Shown here: positions 18,420 through 27,010 of the stretch, piece after piece
How positions within the stretch are numbered: position 1 is the first letter of the stretch
Layout of the letters: the number at the start of each line of letters is the position of its first letter
From: Arcicella rigui
Lineage (GTDB): Bacteria > Bacteroidota > Bacteroidia > Cytophagales > Spirosomataceae
Direction of reading: 5' to 3'
Assembly: GCF_034929435.1 (NCBI RefSeq)
Contig: NZ_JAYFUM010000009.1
Coordinates: forward strand, 174,255 to 238,254
Length of the DNA: 64,000 nt
Translations under genes and position numbers: made by a program
The notes under the pieces: model-generated
What the model saw: the letters and a program-made list of their open reading frames with translations, nothing else
The model's database searches: none
Told to the model about the DNA's origin: nothing

Positions 18420-19346
18420 ATGCTAATTAAAAGACTTATTTTAACTCTAACATTTGTATATATTTCAGAATTGAGCTTTTCACAAAAATGTGGTATCGTT
18501 TCAGATAATCACACAAAAGCTGGTATCGCTTATGCTACAATTTCACACATTAATAAATCCAGTGGTTCAATTTCTGATGCAAAAGGTCAATTCTGTATTC
18601 AAACCCAGTTGTCAAACAGTAATACTGATAGCATTATTGTTTCAGCTTTAGGTTATGAACAAAGACTACTTTCTTTAAATGATTTTTTGAAATCTGATAC
18701 CGTATTTCTTCGTGAAAAGAATGTCCTTTTAGAAGAAGTAAGGGTAAAATCAAGAAAAAATAAAACGATTGACTATGGTACTTTTCATAAAAGATGGATT
18801 TTGTATCAAGCTTCTTACAATCCAAATTCAAGTACTTTAACAGCCGTCAGGGTCGAAAACTATGATAATATAGAAGGTATCATTACGAATCTCCATTATA
18901 GACTAAGTCCAAAAAAATCTGAATTTATTAAAAAATATAGGCTAAGATGTAGGCTATTTAAAAATGGTGAAGATAATAAACCTTCAGAAGACATTTTGAA
19001 CGATAACATTATAGTGGAAGCTACACCAGAAGACAAATTTATCAATGTTGACATTACTTCTCATAATGTTTCTTTGCATGATAAATACGTATGGATTGGT
19101 ATTCAAACGATAGGATATATTGATAAAAATGATGAGTATTTTGCTATTTCAGACTATCAATTTGGAAAATCATTTTATAAAAAGAATGATGCAAAAAAGG
19201 TTGAAAAAATCATGTTAATAAGTCCATCATATATGATGTCTAAAGATGGAGTGGCAAAATCAAAACATTTATGGAGTAAATCTTGGTCAGAGATACCCCC
19301 TTCAAAATATAATGTACCTCTTTTTGGTATTACTATTTCTTATTAG
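18420..19346 (+). CDS. Secreted protein with carboxypeptidase-D regulatory-like domain
   Basis: The 308-residue product has a Sec signal peptide (cleavage likely after FSQ, about residue 22). Residues 24-95 form a CarboxypepD_reg-like beta sandwich (GIVSDNHTKAGIAYATISHINKSSG, then GQFCIQTQL and ALGYEQRLL), as found at the start of SusC/TonB receptors, and the segment LEEVRVKSRKN corresponds to the end of that domain. The remaining 200 residues match no family I recognise. It is probably periplasmic or surface-attached. It lacks a TonB barrel, so it is a stand-alone relative. Confidence 0.75.
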   Translation: MLIKRLILTLTFVYISELSFSQKCGIVSDNHTKAGIAYATISHINKSSGSISDAKGQFCIQTQLSNSNTDSIIVSALGYEQRLLSLNDFLKSDTVFLREKNVLLEEVRVKSRKNKTIDYGTFHKRWILYQASYNPNSSTLTAVRVENYDNIEGIITNLHYRLSPKKSEFIKKYRLRCRLFKNGEDNKPSEDILNDNIIVEATPEDKFINVDITSHNVSLHDKYVWIGIQTIGYIDKNDEYFAISDYQFGKSFYKKNDAKKVEKIMLISPSYMMSKDGVAKSKHLWSKSWSEIPPSKYNVPLFGITISY

Positions 19347-19374
19347 AAAATTAGGTCAGAAGTCAGCATCCTAC

Positions 19375-19402
19375 TTTGGTAAATTTTACTTTCCTACCTT
19401 TG
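19375..19402 (+). promoter_or_regulatory. Promoter of the VRR-NUC gene
   Basis: TTTG at 19375-19378 and TACCTTTG at 19395-19402 match the Bacteroidota -33/-7 pair with 16 bases between them. The -7 element ends 9 bases before the ATG at 19412, which predicts a leaderless or nearly leaderless transcript. Confidence 0.6.
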
Positions 19403-19411
19403 TAATCTAAA

Positions 19412-21157
19412 ATGCTTACAAAGATGGCTTTTGAAAAAATAGAACTTCCTCCAAAATATTATTTAGAATATTTTCAGTACTTGCTGAATTTCGTTCAGAA
19501 AAAATATCAGCATATTTTAAACGAAGCTGAACAACAATTCTTAGCGAATTTTGAAGCTTTGAGTGAAGACGAAAAATGCCTTTTTATTCGCTTTGCTAAT
19601 CGTACTGGTTCTTTTTTCAGAACCGAAAAACTAAAATATGCTGAAATAGAAAATATTCCAGAAGTACTAAAGTCTTTGATGGACAAGGGTTTTGTAGAAG
19701 CACTTAGTTCACAACACGCCAAACACGCTTTTGAAGTATTAGATATTTTTAGCAAAACTGAGTTGATAGCTTTGGCAAAAATGCTCAATCTGGAAACTCG
19801 TGGAAAGGCTTCTTTGAAAAAAGAAGAAGTATTAGACTGGCTTATGGAAGTAGGCGACTGGGAAGAAGTACTGATTTTATTGAATGAGAATGATTTTTCA
19901 GAAATCCACGATTTGCCTCATTCACTTATCAAAGTTAGCTTTGAAGAAGAAGTACAATTGCTAAAATTTCTATTTTTCGGTACTCGTCATGGCGATATGT
20001 CGGAGTTTGTGACTCGTGATTTGGGCTATCAATCTTATGAAAAGTACGATGAAGATAAAATGGTGGCATATTTCCAAACTCGCCAAGAGGTTGAAGACAA
20101 ACTAAAGGTAAGTTTAGCAAGAGAAGATTTTTATTTGATGCAAGAAGCCAAGATTGAGTACCGAGAGATTTTCAACTGGTTTATGGATTGGAGCGAAACG
20201 CACGGGAAAGAACTTTCGGAAATTGCGATGCCGACTTACGAACGTTTTACCTTGAAAGTGGCGACTTATTTAGAAAGACAAAAGGCATTAGACGAAGCCC
20301 TGACAGTGTTTAGACTGACAGAACAATCGCCTTCAAGAGAACGACAAGTACGGATTTTGGATAAACTCAAAAACAAAGAAGAAGCAAAAGCACTTTGTGA
20401 ACAGATTTTAGCCGAGCCACAAAATGCCGACGAACATTTTTTTGCGGAAGATTACCTCAATCGCTTGGAGGCACAATTACAAAAAAAGAAATCTAAAAAA
20501 GCCATTACACAGCATTTGCATGGTTCAGAATCTATATCCATTGATTTGATTTGGAAACGAAAAGTAGAAATGGGAGTAATTGATTATTATGAACAAAAAG
20601 GCAAAAAAGCCACTTTTACCGAAAATTACCTTTGGCGAAGTTTGTTTGGTTTACTTTTTTGGGACATTATTTTTGATACTGATACGCTTTCAATTCATCA
20701 TCCTTTACAGCGTTCGCCTTCGGATTTATTCAAACCTACTTTCTTTGAAAAACGCAAAGAACGCATGGAAGAACGCTTACAAATCTTAGAAGACTTCGAT
20801 GCCACAACGGTTTATTTTCATAATATTTTCTTTGAAAAGTATGGCATCACCAATCCATTGGTAGATTGGGACGGCGGACTTTTCCCTTTGATTTTGAAAC
20901 TTTTAGAAAAATTATCAGCAGAACAAATCGCTGCAATTATGCTGGAAATGGCAAAAAATCTTCGTGAAAACATACGAGGCTTTCCAGATTTATTGATGTG
21001 GGACGATGGCGAATATTGCTTTGTAGAAGTAAAGTCTCCGACCGATAGTTTGTCGAATCAGCAACTCTACTGGCAACGCTTTTTCGAGCGAATCAATGTA
21101 CGAGCAAAGGTACTGCGAGTAGAATGGACGAAGCCCAATTTAGACGAGTTTTTATAA
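19412..21157 (+). CDS. VRR-NUC domain nuclease (FAN1-like)
   Basis: The 581-residue protein ends in a VRR-NUC nuclease domain: GFPDLLMW (about 525-532) and the catalytic EVK of CFVEVKSPTDSLSNQQ (about 537-552). The long N-terminal part is helical, with a SAP-like segment (FSKTELIALAKMLNLETRGKAS) and TPR-like repeats, an arrangement like that of the FAN1 structure-specific nuclease. FAN1 proteins cut 5' flaps and act in interstrand crosslink repair; this role is inferred from architecture. A second start at ATG 19424 is possible. The gene stands alone with its own promoter. Confidence 0.88.
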   Translation: MLTKMAFEKIELPPKYYLEYFQYLLNFVQKKYQHILNEAEQQFLANFEALSEDEKCLFIRFANRTGSFFRTEKLKYAEIENIPEVLKSLMDKGFVEALSSQHAKHAFEVLDIFSKTELIALAKMLNLETRGKASLKKEEVLDWLMEVGDWEEVLILLNENDFSEIHDLPHSLIKVSFEEEVQLLKFLFFGTRHGDMSEFVTRDLGYQSYEKYDEDKMVAYFQTRQEVEDKLKVSLAREDFYLMQEAKIEYREIFNWFMDWSETHGKELSEIAMPTYERFTLKVATYLERQKALDEALTVFRLTEQSPSRERQVRILDKLKNKEEAKALCEQILAEPQNADEHFFAEDYLNRLEAQLQKKKSKKAITQHLHGSESISIDLIWKRKVEMGVIDYYEQKGKKATFTENYLWRSLFGLLFWDIIFDTDTLSIHHPLQRSPSDLFKPTFFEKRKERMEERLQILEDFDATTVYFHNIFFEKYGITNPLVDWDGGLFPLILKLLEKLSAEQIAAIMLEMAKNLRENIRGFPDLLMWDDGEYCFVEVKSPTDSLSNQQLYWQRFFERINVRAKVLRVEWTKPNLDEFL

Positions 21158-21574
21158 TTTCAGACAGAATTTTACCCGACTAAAGGCTAAATTTTGCACT
21201 TTTCCAATAAAATTCACGGCTGCTATATATAGAATGACATCATTTTAGATTATTCAAAGAATGTGTATTTAACATTTGGATAATTAAAATTTAATCTCTA
21301 AATTCATAATAAGAAAACGCTCAAGAGATATAAAAATCCTGTTCCGATAATAGGATTTTTATTAAAAAAATGGAGAGTTCTTTGTTTGTGCATATTGTTT
21401 TATTTTGTGGTGCTTGGTGTGTTTATTTTGTTTGATGTTTGAATGTTAGAAAGGTTGAGTATAGCATCCACAAGACCCAAAACGATATTTGCAAAGGAAG
21501 AACTTCTCCAATGAGCAAAAAGCTCTTGAAGACCGTTTCTTTAAATATTGTTTAACTTTAAACACCGAGTGCGT
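21158..21574. other. Intergenic region with terminator and long hpf leader
   Basis: About 415 bases. A terminator-like stem lies at 21332-21362. The last 200 bases precede the hibernation factor gene and include a small stem GAGC/GCTC (near 21515-21530) and a TAACTTTA word near 21552 that resembles a -7 element. I see no open reading frame of note. Confidence 0.5.
21332..21362 (+). terminator. Intrinsic terminator after the VRR-NUC gene
   Basis: The stem AAAATCCT/AGGATTTT is followed by a short T stretch. It lies about 175 bases past the stop codon, so the transcript would have a long 3' end, or it could end a separate short transcript. Confidence 0.6.
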
Positions 21575-21925
21575 ATGAAATTACAAGTGCATTCAATTCA
21601 CTTCGATGCTGACATGAAGCTGTTGGAGTTTATCCAGTCTAAACTTAATAAACTGGATACGTTTTATGACCGAATTACTGGTGGTGAGGTATTTCTCAAA
21701 TTAGATAAAGGAGATACCAAAAAAATCAAAAGTAAAATGTTAGAAGTTAAAATCAATTTGCCGGGGGCTACACTCTTTGTGAAAGAACAAGGAAAAACTT
21801 TTGAAGAAGCAATGGACATTGCTATCGAGGCATTAAAAATTCAACTAAAACGATTTAAAGAGAAAATCCAAGACAAGGCCAATCCGACAAGAAATGTACT
21901 GGTGTCGATGGCAATGGAAAGTTAA
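21575..21925 (+). CDS. hpf: Ribosome hibernation-promoting factor HPF/RaiA family
   Basis: The 116-residue protein has the short HPF/YfiA fold: MKLQVHSIHFDADMKLLEFIQ at the start, the beta strand LEVKINLPGATLFVKEQGKTFEEAMDIAIEALKIQLKRFKEKI as the family's central signature. It binds the 30S decoding site and silences ribosomes in stationary phase. The ATG at 21575 is preferred to an upstream non-ATG start. A very strong terminator follows. Confidence 0.92.
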   Translation: MKLQVHSIHFDADMKLLEFIQSKLNKLDTFYDRITGGEVFLKLDKGDTKKIKSKMLEVKINLPGATLFVKEQGKTFEEAMDIAIEALKIQLKRFKEKIQDKANPTRNVLVSMAMES

Positions 21926-21954
21926 TATAATAGTGTTTGTGCAAATTGCAACCA

Positions 21955-21984
21955 AAGGGAACTTCAATTGAAGTTCCCTTTTTT
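21955..21984 (+). terminator. Intrinsic terminator of hpf
   Basis: A 26-base perfect palindrome (AAGGGAACTT on the left arm, CAATTG in the centre) is followed by six Ts. Confidence 0.93.
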
Positions 21985-22028
21985 GTGACCTATTCTTTCA
22001 GATAAAAGTATTTTGGTAAAACTGAAAC

Positions 22029-22073
22029 ACAAAACAAAAAGGAGAAGCGATTAAGCCTCTCCTTTTTGTTTTG
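22029..22073 (-). terminator. Intrinsic terminator of metK
   Basis: On the minus strand GGAGAGGCT and the complementary GCTTCTCC form the stem with A- and T-rich flanks that extend the pairing. It lies 15 bases past the metK stop. Confidence 0.88.
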
Positions 22074-22087
22074 TATCAAATCAAGAA

Positions 22088-23368
22088 TTATAAACCGAAT
22101 TTTGCTTTTACAGCATCTACGTAGTCTAATTTCTCCCAAGTGAAAAGTTCTACTTCTTTTTCAAAAACAACGCCATCTGGCCCTTTGAAAGACTTCTTAA
22201 CGATTTCGTTGGTACGTCCCATGTGTCCGTAAGCGGCTGTTTCTGAGTAAATCGGGTTACGTAATTTCAAACGTTGTTCAATCGCATAAGGACGCATATC
22301 GAAGATTTCTTCTACTTTACGAGCGATTTCCCCATCTGTTAAATCTACCTTGCTTGTTCCATAAGTATTTACAAAAATACCACAAGGTTCAGCCACACCA
22401 ATCGCATAAGAAACTTGAACTAATACTTCGTCAGCTAAACCAGCAGCCACTAAGTTTTTCGCCACGTGACGAGTTGCATAAGCAGCCGAACGGTCCACTT
22501 TTGAAGGGTCTTTTCCAGAGAAAGCACCTCCACCATGAGCACCTTTTCCGCCATAAGTATCTACAATAATCTTACGACCTGTCAAACCTGTATCTCCGTG
22601 TGGGCCACCGATTACAAATTTTCCAGTTGGGTTAATGTGATAAGTAATATCACCATCGAATAAACCTTGTAATGCTGGTTTACATTTCGCTTTTACTCTT
22701 GGAATTACGATATTGATTACGTCTTCTTTGATTTTTGCCAACATCGTTTCGTCATCTGCAAATTCATCGTGCTGCGTAGAAACAACGATTGTATCAATTC
22801 TTTGAGGAACGTTATCGTCGGAGTACTCAATCGTTACTTGTGATTTTGCATCTGGACGAAGGTAATTAATCAATTCTGGTTCGTTATTACGAATTGCCGA
22901 CATTTCTTTTAAGATTTGGTGAGCCAAATCCAAAGCCAAAGGCATATAATTATCAGTTTCTTTGGTAGCATAACCAAACATCATTCCTTGGTCACCAGCA
23001 CCCTGAGCATTCGCTTTTGATTCAAAATCATCATCTGCCACTACTCTATCAACGCCCTGATTAATATCGGCAGATTGGTCGTGAATCGCTGAAATGATTC
23101 CACAAGAATTTGCCTCAAACATATATTCAGACTTAGTATATCCGATTTTGCGAATAACATCACGAGCAATACTCTGAACGTCAAGATAAGTATTTGTTTT
23201 TACTTCACCTGCCAACACTACTAAACCCGTAGTTACGAGCGTTTCACAAGCTACTTTTGAAGAAGGGTCAAACGCCATAAAGTTATCTATGAGTGCGTCT
23301 GAGATTTGGTCTGCAACTTTGTCTGGGTGTCCTTCCGATACCGACTCAGAGGTGAAAAGATATGCCAT
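22088..23368 (-). CDS. metK: S-adenosylmethionine synthetase
   Basis: MetK makes SAM from methionine and ATP. The 426-residue product carries MAYLFTSESVSEGHPDKVADQ at its start, the nucleotide-binding GAGDQGMMFGYA segment and the GGAFSGKDPSKVDRSAAYA catalytic loop. The ATG at 23368 fits the family start; an in-frame upstream start adds 11 unrelated residues. I see no SAM riboswitch upstream. The SAM cycle partner ahcY is in the same window at 32164-33480 but is not linked. Confidence 0.97.
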   Translation of the reverse strand: MAYLFTSESVSEGHPDKVADQISDALIDNFMAFDPSSKVACETLVTTGLVVLAGEVKTNTYLDVQSIARDVIRKIGYTKSEYMFEANSCGIISAIHDQSADINQGVDRVVADDDFESKANAQGAGDQGMMFGYATKETDNYMPLALDLAHQILKEMSAIRNNEPELINYLRPDAKSQVTIEYSDDNVPQRIDTIVVSTQHDEFADDETMLAKIKEDVINIVIPRVKAKCKPALQGLFDGDITYHINPTGKFVIGGPHGDTGLTGRKIIVDTYGGKGAHGGGAFSGKDPSKVDRSAAYATRHVAKNLVAAGLADEVLVQVSYAIGVAEPCGIFVNTYGTSKVDLTDGEIARKVEEIFDMRPYAIEQRLKLRNPIYSETAAYGHMGRTNEIVKKSFKGPDGVVFEKEVELFTWEKLDYVDAVKAKFGL

Positions 23369-23554
23369 TATAAATATTTTATATTTTTGTGAATCAATCA
23401 AAGCACAAATTTATCACTAATATTTTTATTTGACAATTTGGCTTATAGAATGCTGTGTTTATAGATAAATTATCTAAAAAAAATACCTATTTTAATGACA
23501 ATATCTTTAAATGTATCAATTCTACTAAAATATTATGCCGAAAAGTACTACAAT

Positions 23555-24730
23555 TTAATAGAGTTTTGAAAGCAAAACGCCCTTTGCCCCCAACATAAAC
23601 GGAATAGAAGGAACACTCTGCATCAAAGCTATATCTTGCCAAAAGCTGGTATCTTCATCTAAAAACTTCAAGACATCCGCTGGACGATTGTGTTTGAAAA
23701 GACTTGTAAAAATTTCATCCGCAGGCATTCGCTTATGCAACATCACATTCAGCAGTACACTATCCAATAGAGCTTTCCAAGTACTTGTGCCAAAATTCCC
23801 AAGTGTTTTCAGGTTTTGTGGCTGTTCTAAGTCCTTCACCAATCTTTGCAAAAACCGCTGTGTTCGCTGAAAACTGTATCCGGTAGAAGCCTTTACGTAG
23901 CCACCAGCCGTACCGATTCGCATCACTTTGGGCATAGGCGAAATCAGTTGTGGCTCGTCCGACATCGGAATTACGCCTTTTTCAACCTCCTCTATCCGAT
24001 ATGATTCTATCTTTAAAACCTCTCGGATATATTGCTTGAGTTGCACATCGTAGTCCTCATCTTTCAATAAATTATCCGAAAAAATCGTAAACTCAATCAA
24101 AGCTTTTGTTTCAGAATGTGGCAATACATACACAAATCTACATTCATTTTGTTGCTCGATTCTAAAATCAAAAAGCGTAGGCTGGGCAGGCTGAAAGCTG
24201 GGTTTGTCACTTTCAATCACCCAACCTTTGAAATGTTGCAGCATATTATGGTAATTGGGTTGATTAAATTTCGATACCGAAACACTATCAAACACCCATT
24301 GTTCAGCCATAAAAAGCCCTTGATTAGTCTGTACTTCTGCTACATTATTTTCGCTTTTGATTGCCAAAACATCCGCTTGCAAAAAAGTAATATTCGGATT
24401 TTGCTTTAATAAAGGAATGACAAATTGATAAAAATCTTCTCCACGAAGCATTTTATAAGCGTATTCCTCAATGGCTAAAAACTGAGCAAAATCTTGATGA
24501 CCATAAAACCAAAGCCCATTCCACTGTCTATAAATAATTTCTTCAAAAGTACCTCTCCCCTGTTCCCAAAAACACCAAGTATGATCGTTGGCAGATTTTA
24601 TCTCACGGTCGATAATCAAAATAGATTGATTTTTCAGCGTACTTTGATTGAGATAAAAAGCCAAAGAAAGCCCAGCCATACCGCCACCAGCGATGATATA
24701 TTGATAAGTATTAGGAAGATTTGCGTGCAT
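23555..24730 (-). CDS. crtY: Lycopene beta-cyclase
   Basis: The 391-residue flavoprotein converts lycopene to beta-carotene. It starts with a dinucleotide-binding loop (IIAGGGMAGLSLA, about 12-24), has the cyclase hallmark DHTWCFWE (about 49-56), GVIPMSD in the centre and a GTAGGYVKASTGYSF segment near residue 270. Other carotenoid genes are absent from this window, so it is an orphan copy here. The gene lies directly upstream of metK on the same strand, with a 186-base gap. Confidence 0.9.
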   Translation of the reverse strand: MHANLPNTYQYIIAGGGMAGLSLAFYLNQSTLKNQSILIIDREIKSANDHTWCFWEQGRGTFEEIIYRQWNGLWFYGHQDFAQFLAIEEYAYKMLRGEDFYQFVIPLLKQNPNITFLQADVLAIKSENNVAEVQTNQGLFMAEQWVFDSVSVSKFNQPNYHNMLQHFKGWVIESDKPSFQPAQPTLFDFRIEQQNECRFVYVLPHSETKALIEFTIFSDNLLKDEDYDVQLKQYIREVLKIESYRIEEVEKGVIPMSDEPQLISPMPKVMRIGTAGGYVKASTGYSFQRTQRFLQRLVKDLEQPQNLKTLGNFGTSTWKALLDSVLLNVMLHKRMPADEIFTSLFKHNRPADVLKFLDEDTSFWQDIALMQSVPSIPFMLGAKGVLLSKLY

Positions 24731-24903
24731 AGTTTAGCAAAGAAAACAACAATTTAATCAAATAGCCCGAAAAACAGTCTATCCTATTCAACGCCAAAAG
24801 GGAAATCTTGTTTAAAAATTTGTAGCTACGGCTTTTAAGGCTTGGGGCATGAGATATTTTAATCGTAAAGCTTCATCAAATGCTCATCTTGTTTGATGGA
24901 ACG

Positions 24904-25140
24904 GGCATAAAGTAAAATGTAAGAGGCATATTGTTAGATACAATGCTCGTAAAGTAAAAATGAATAAGCATAAAGTAAGATAAAATAGGCTCAACGCTAA
25001 AGTGAATGAGCATAAAGTAAAATGAAATAGGCTCAACGCTAAAGTGAATGGGCATAAAGTAAGATGAAAAAGGCTTATCACTAAATGCAAGTGGCATATA
25101 TCAAGATTAATAGGCTTAACGCTAAACTAAATAAGGATAA
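24904..25140. repeat. 42-bp imperfect tandem repeat array (copy 1)
   Basis: The array alternates two 21-base half-units, one like GCATAAAGTAAGATGAAATA and one like GCTCAACGCTAAAGTGAATG. The GCATAAAG word recurs exactly 42 bases apart at 24968, 25010 and 25052, and degenerate units extend on both sides. The same family, in the opposite orientation, forms an array at 62751-63040. Open frames across it encode only repetitive peptides and are not genes. Confidence 0.85.
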
Positions 25141-25475
25141 CGCTTGATAGAAGTATTTATGGTTTAGTGTGTTTTTGTTGCATTTCGCATTTTGTATTGT
25201 TACAACTTCAACAATACAAAAAAGTGTACTACGCATTTTGTATTGTTGAAAAACAGATTTTCAAGAAAATAAATATGCAACTTACTAAAAATCAGTAAAT
25301 TAAAAAATTCAAAGAATTGATTTATAGCTTTATTTGTAACAATTGTTTAATTTTAGAAAAAACAGCAAACATTCGTATATTTACGAGTTATGTGCAACCC
25401 TAAGAACGACCCTGCGAACTCGAACTGACTGACAGAATTTATTGTCAGTTATTTTTTGGAAAAAGTATTTTAGCA
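25141..25475. other. Non-coding left flank of the metal-resistance module
   Basis: Contains two direct copies of CGCATTTTGTATTGTT (25186 and 25232) around an inverted copy (AACAATACAAAA, about 25210-25222), and then the boundary word GAGTTATGTGC (25385-25395) that follows CGTATATTTAC. A similar pair of words precedes the FRG-domain gene near 57040 and 57107-57127. No gene is seen. Confidence 0.5.
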
Positions 25476-25506
25476 TTTGCTTAAATAAGAAAGTTTGTTA
25501 CCTTTG
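25476..25506 (+). promoter_or_regulatory. Promoter of the arsR-merTP operon
   Basis: TTTG at 25476-25479, a 19-base gap and TACCTTTG at 25499-25506 match the Bacteroidota -33/-7 consensus closely. The ArsR ATG is 5 bases past the -7 box, so the transcript is predicted to be leaderless. Confidence 0.7.
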
Positions 25507-25510
25507 CTTT

Positions 25511-25885
25511 ATGGAAGACTTAATTTGTATTAGACAACAGGCGGACACTAAACAGATTTATCGCTGTAAGGACAGAGTTTCAGAACTTAATGGCACTTTT
25601 GACACTTTATCAAGTGGACTAGAATTGGCGGGCAATAATGTAAGACTAAAAATCTTGTTTTTGCTTTATGAAGAAAATCGACTTTGCGTCTGTGATTTGA
25701 GCGACATTTTGGGAATGACAATTTCAGCCATTTCTCAACATTTACGAAAATTGAAAGACCGAAAACTTATCCAATCGGAGAAAGAAGGGCAGACAATTTT
25801 TTACTCATTGACAAAGGAATATGAAAAAATGTTAAAACCATTTTTCAAAATACTTAACGACAACAAAATTTTAGAAACAATATGA
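25511..25885 (+). CDS. ArsR family metalloregulator
   Basis: The 124-residue protein has the ArsR winged helix with the metal-site pattern CVCDLSDILGMTISAISQHLRKLKDRKLI (about 58-86), where the ELCVCDL cysteines are the usual sensor. It is expected to repress the operon until a soft metal ion binds. The first gene of an operon with merTP, whose start overlaps its stop by 4 bases (ATGA). The ATG at 25511 is chosen because the promoter lies immediately before it. The metal is probably mercury, by context. Confidence 0.93.
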   Translation: MEDLICIRQQADTKQIYRCKDRVSELNGTFDTLSSGLELAGNNVRLKILFLLYEENRLCVCDLSDILGMTISAISQHLRKLKDRKLIQSEKEGQTIFYSLTKEYEKMLKPFFKILNDNKILETI

Positions 25886-26484
25886 AAACAGACAACAAAC
25901 TCATTAATGCAGGACTTTTGACAGCAATTGCTTCGTCTTTGTGTTGCATTACGCCAGTTTTGGCAATTGTTGCAGGTTCAAGCGGACTTGCCTCTACTTT
26001 TTCGTGGCTCGACCCTTTTCGTCCCTATCTAATTAGTCTATCAGTTTTGGTTCTTGGCTTTGCTTGGTATCAAAAACTTAAACCTCAACAAAAAATTGAC
26101 TGTAATTGCGAAACAACTCAAAAAACAAATTTTATGCAAACGAAAACATTTTTAGGCATCGTAACTTTAATGTCGATACTACTTTTATCATTCCCAAATT
26201 ATGCTCATATCTTTTTTCCGAAGACTGAGAGTAAAGCAATAGTTACCCTAACTTCTGAAATTCAGAATGTAGAATTTACAATAAAAGGAATGACTTGTTC
26301 GGGTTGCGAACACCACGTAAAAACAGAAATTAACAAACTAAAAGGCATTGTAGAAGTAGTGGTTTCTTATGCCAAAGGCAACGCCATTGTGAAGTTTGAC
26401 AGCAATCAAACAAGCATAGAAGAAATTGAAAAAGCCATCAACTCGACAGGCTATAAATCTTTAAAAAGTAAAATAATATCATAA
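25882..26484 (+). CDS. merTP: MerTP-type mercuric transport fusion protein
   Basis: The 200-residue protein fuses a MerT-like membrane part with a C-terminal heavy-metal-associated domain like MerP. The first helix carries the cysteine pair in SSLCCITP (about 19-26), the residues that accept Hg(II) in MerT. Two to three hydrophobic segments follow, and the HMA domain has GMTCSGCEHH (about 137-146). Such proteins move the metal into the cytoplasm for reduction by MerA, but no merA is present in the window. The role in resistance here is therefore unproven. Confidence 0.85.
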   Translation: MKTDNKLINAGLLTAIASSLCCITPVLAIVAGSSGLASTFSWLDPFRPYLISLSVLVLGFAWYQKLKPQQKIDCNCETTQKTNFMQTKTFLGIVTLMSILLLSFPNYAHIFFPKTESKAIVTLTSEIQNVEFTIKGMTCSGCEHHVKTEINKLKGIVEVVVSYAKGNAIVKFDSNQTSIEEIEKAINSTGYKSLKSKIIS

Positions 26485-26693
26485 TGGACACCATATTAAT
26501 ATCAGAAATCACTTGTCCAAACTGCGGACACAAGAAAACAGAAGAAATGCCAACCAATGCTTGTCAATACTTTTATGAGTGTGAAAATTGTAAGACAACT
26601 CTAAAACCTTTGCAGGGCGACTGTTGTGTTTATTGCAGTTATGGAACTGTGCCTTGCCCACCAATTCAGGCACGGACAAATTGCTGTAAATAA
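26484..26693 (+). CDS. GDCCVxC domain small protein
   Basis: The 69-residue protein has eleven cysteines: a CPNC knuckle at 12-15, CENC near 34-37 and the signature GDCCVYCSYGTVPCPPIQ (about 45-62). This is the GDCCVxC family that often follows merTP genes and in some bacteria is a selenoprotein. Here the family positions are cysteine. Its ATG shares one base with the merTP stop codon (TAATG), which implies translational coupling. The function is unknown; metal binding is plausible. Confidence 0.85.
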   Translation: MDTILISEITCPNCGHKKTEEMPTNACQYFYECENCKTTLKPLQGDCCVYCSYGTVPCPPIQARTNCCK

Positions 26694-26720
26694 ATAACTT
26701 AACTGACGAAAAGAAGGGCA

Positions 26721-26858
26721 GCACATAACAGGGGTTTGGCAAAATGGGGGCAGAAGGAAGTAATTGAACATTTGTAATTCTATTAAACTTTTGTACTAAA
26801 TTTGAGCTGACGTCTTTCAAATTCCCCCACTTCGCCAAGCCCTAATCCGTTAGCGGTC
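26721..26858. other. attC-like imperfect hairpin at the end of the metal-resistance module
   Basis: Left arm: TAACAGGGGTTTGGCAAAA TGGGGG (26727-26750). Right arm: CCCCCACTTCGCCAAGCCC then CCGTTA (26824-26852). The arms pair with small bulges around about 70 unrelated bases. The left end reads GCACATAAC, the complement of the GTTATGTGC at the module's left border (25387-25395), and the right end reads GTTAGCGG, the word found before the FRG gene. This layout resembles an integron attC site, but the core does not strictly match GTTRRRY. Confidence 0.5.
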
Positions 26859-26931
26859 AGGCAAGGACGGCACCAACGTAAAACAATTTGACAAATGAAT
26901 GGAGCAAATACGACAATATTTTGAACACCCT

Positions 26932-26986
26932 TGCTGTTCCAAGTTTAAGAACTTGGAATAAAAAATAAAATGCAGTCTCAGACTGC
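26932..26986 (+). repeat. Left REP-like inverted repeat of the RAYT element
   Basis: Two hairpins: TTCCAAGTTT with AACTTGGAA at 26938-26958, and the near-perfect palindrome GCAGTCTCAGACTGC at 26972-26986. It pairs with the right repeat as an inverted copy with few differences. Confidence 0.8.
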
Positions 26987-27010
26987 AAAACAAGTAAAAC
27001 AAATACTACC

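Noticed and set aside
22088..23554. SAM riboswitch before metK
   Set aside because: No conserved aptamer blocks are visible upstream of 23368.
23555..24730. Carotenoid gene cluster
   Set aside because: Only the cyclase is present; no crtB, crtI or crtE neighbour is seen.
24876..25097. Open frames in the first repeat array
   Set aside because: Same reason: repetitive translation of a non-coding array.
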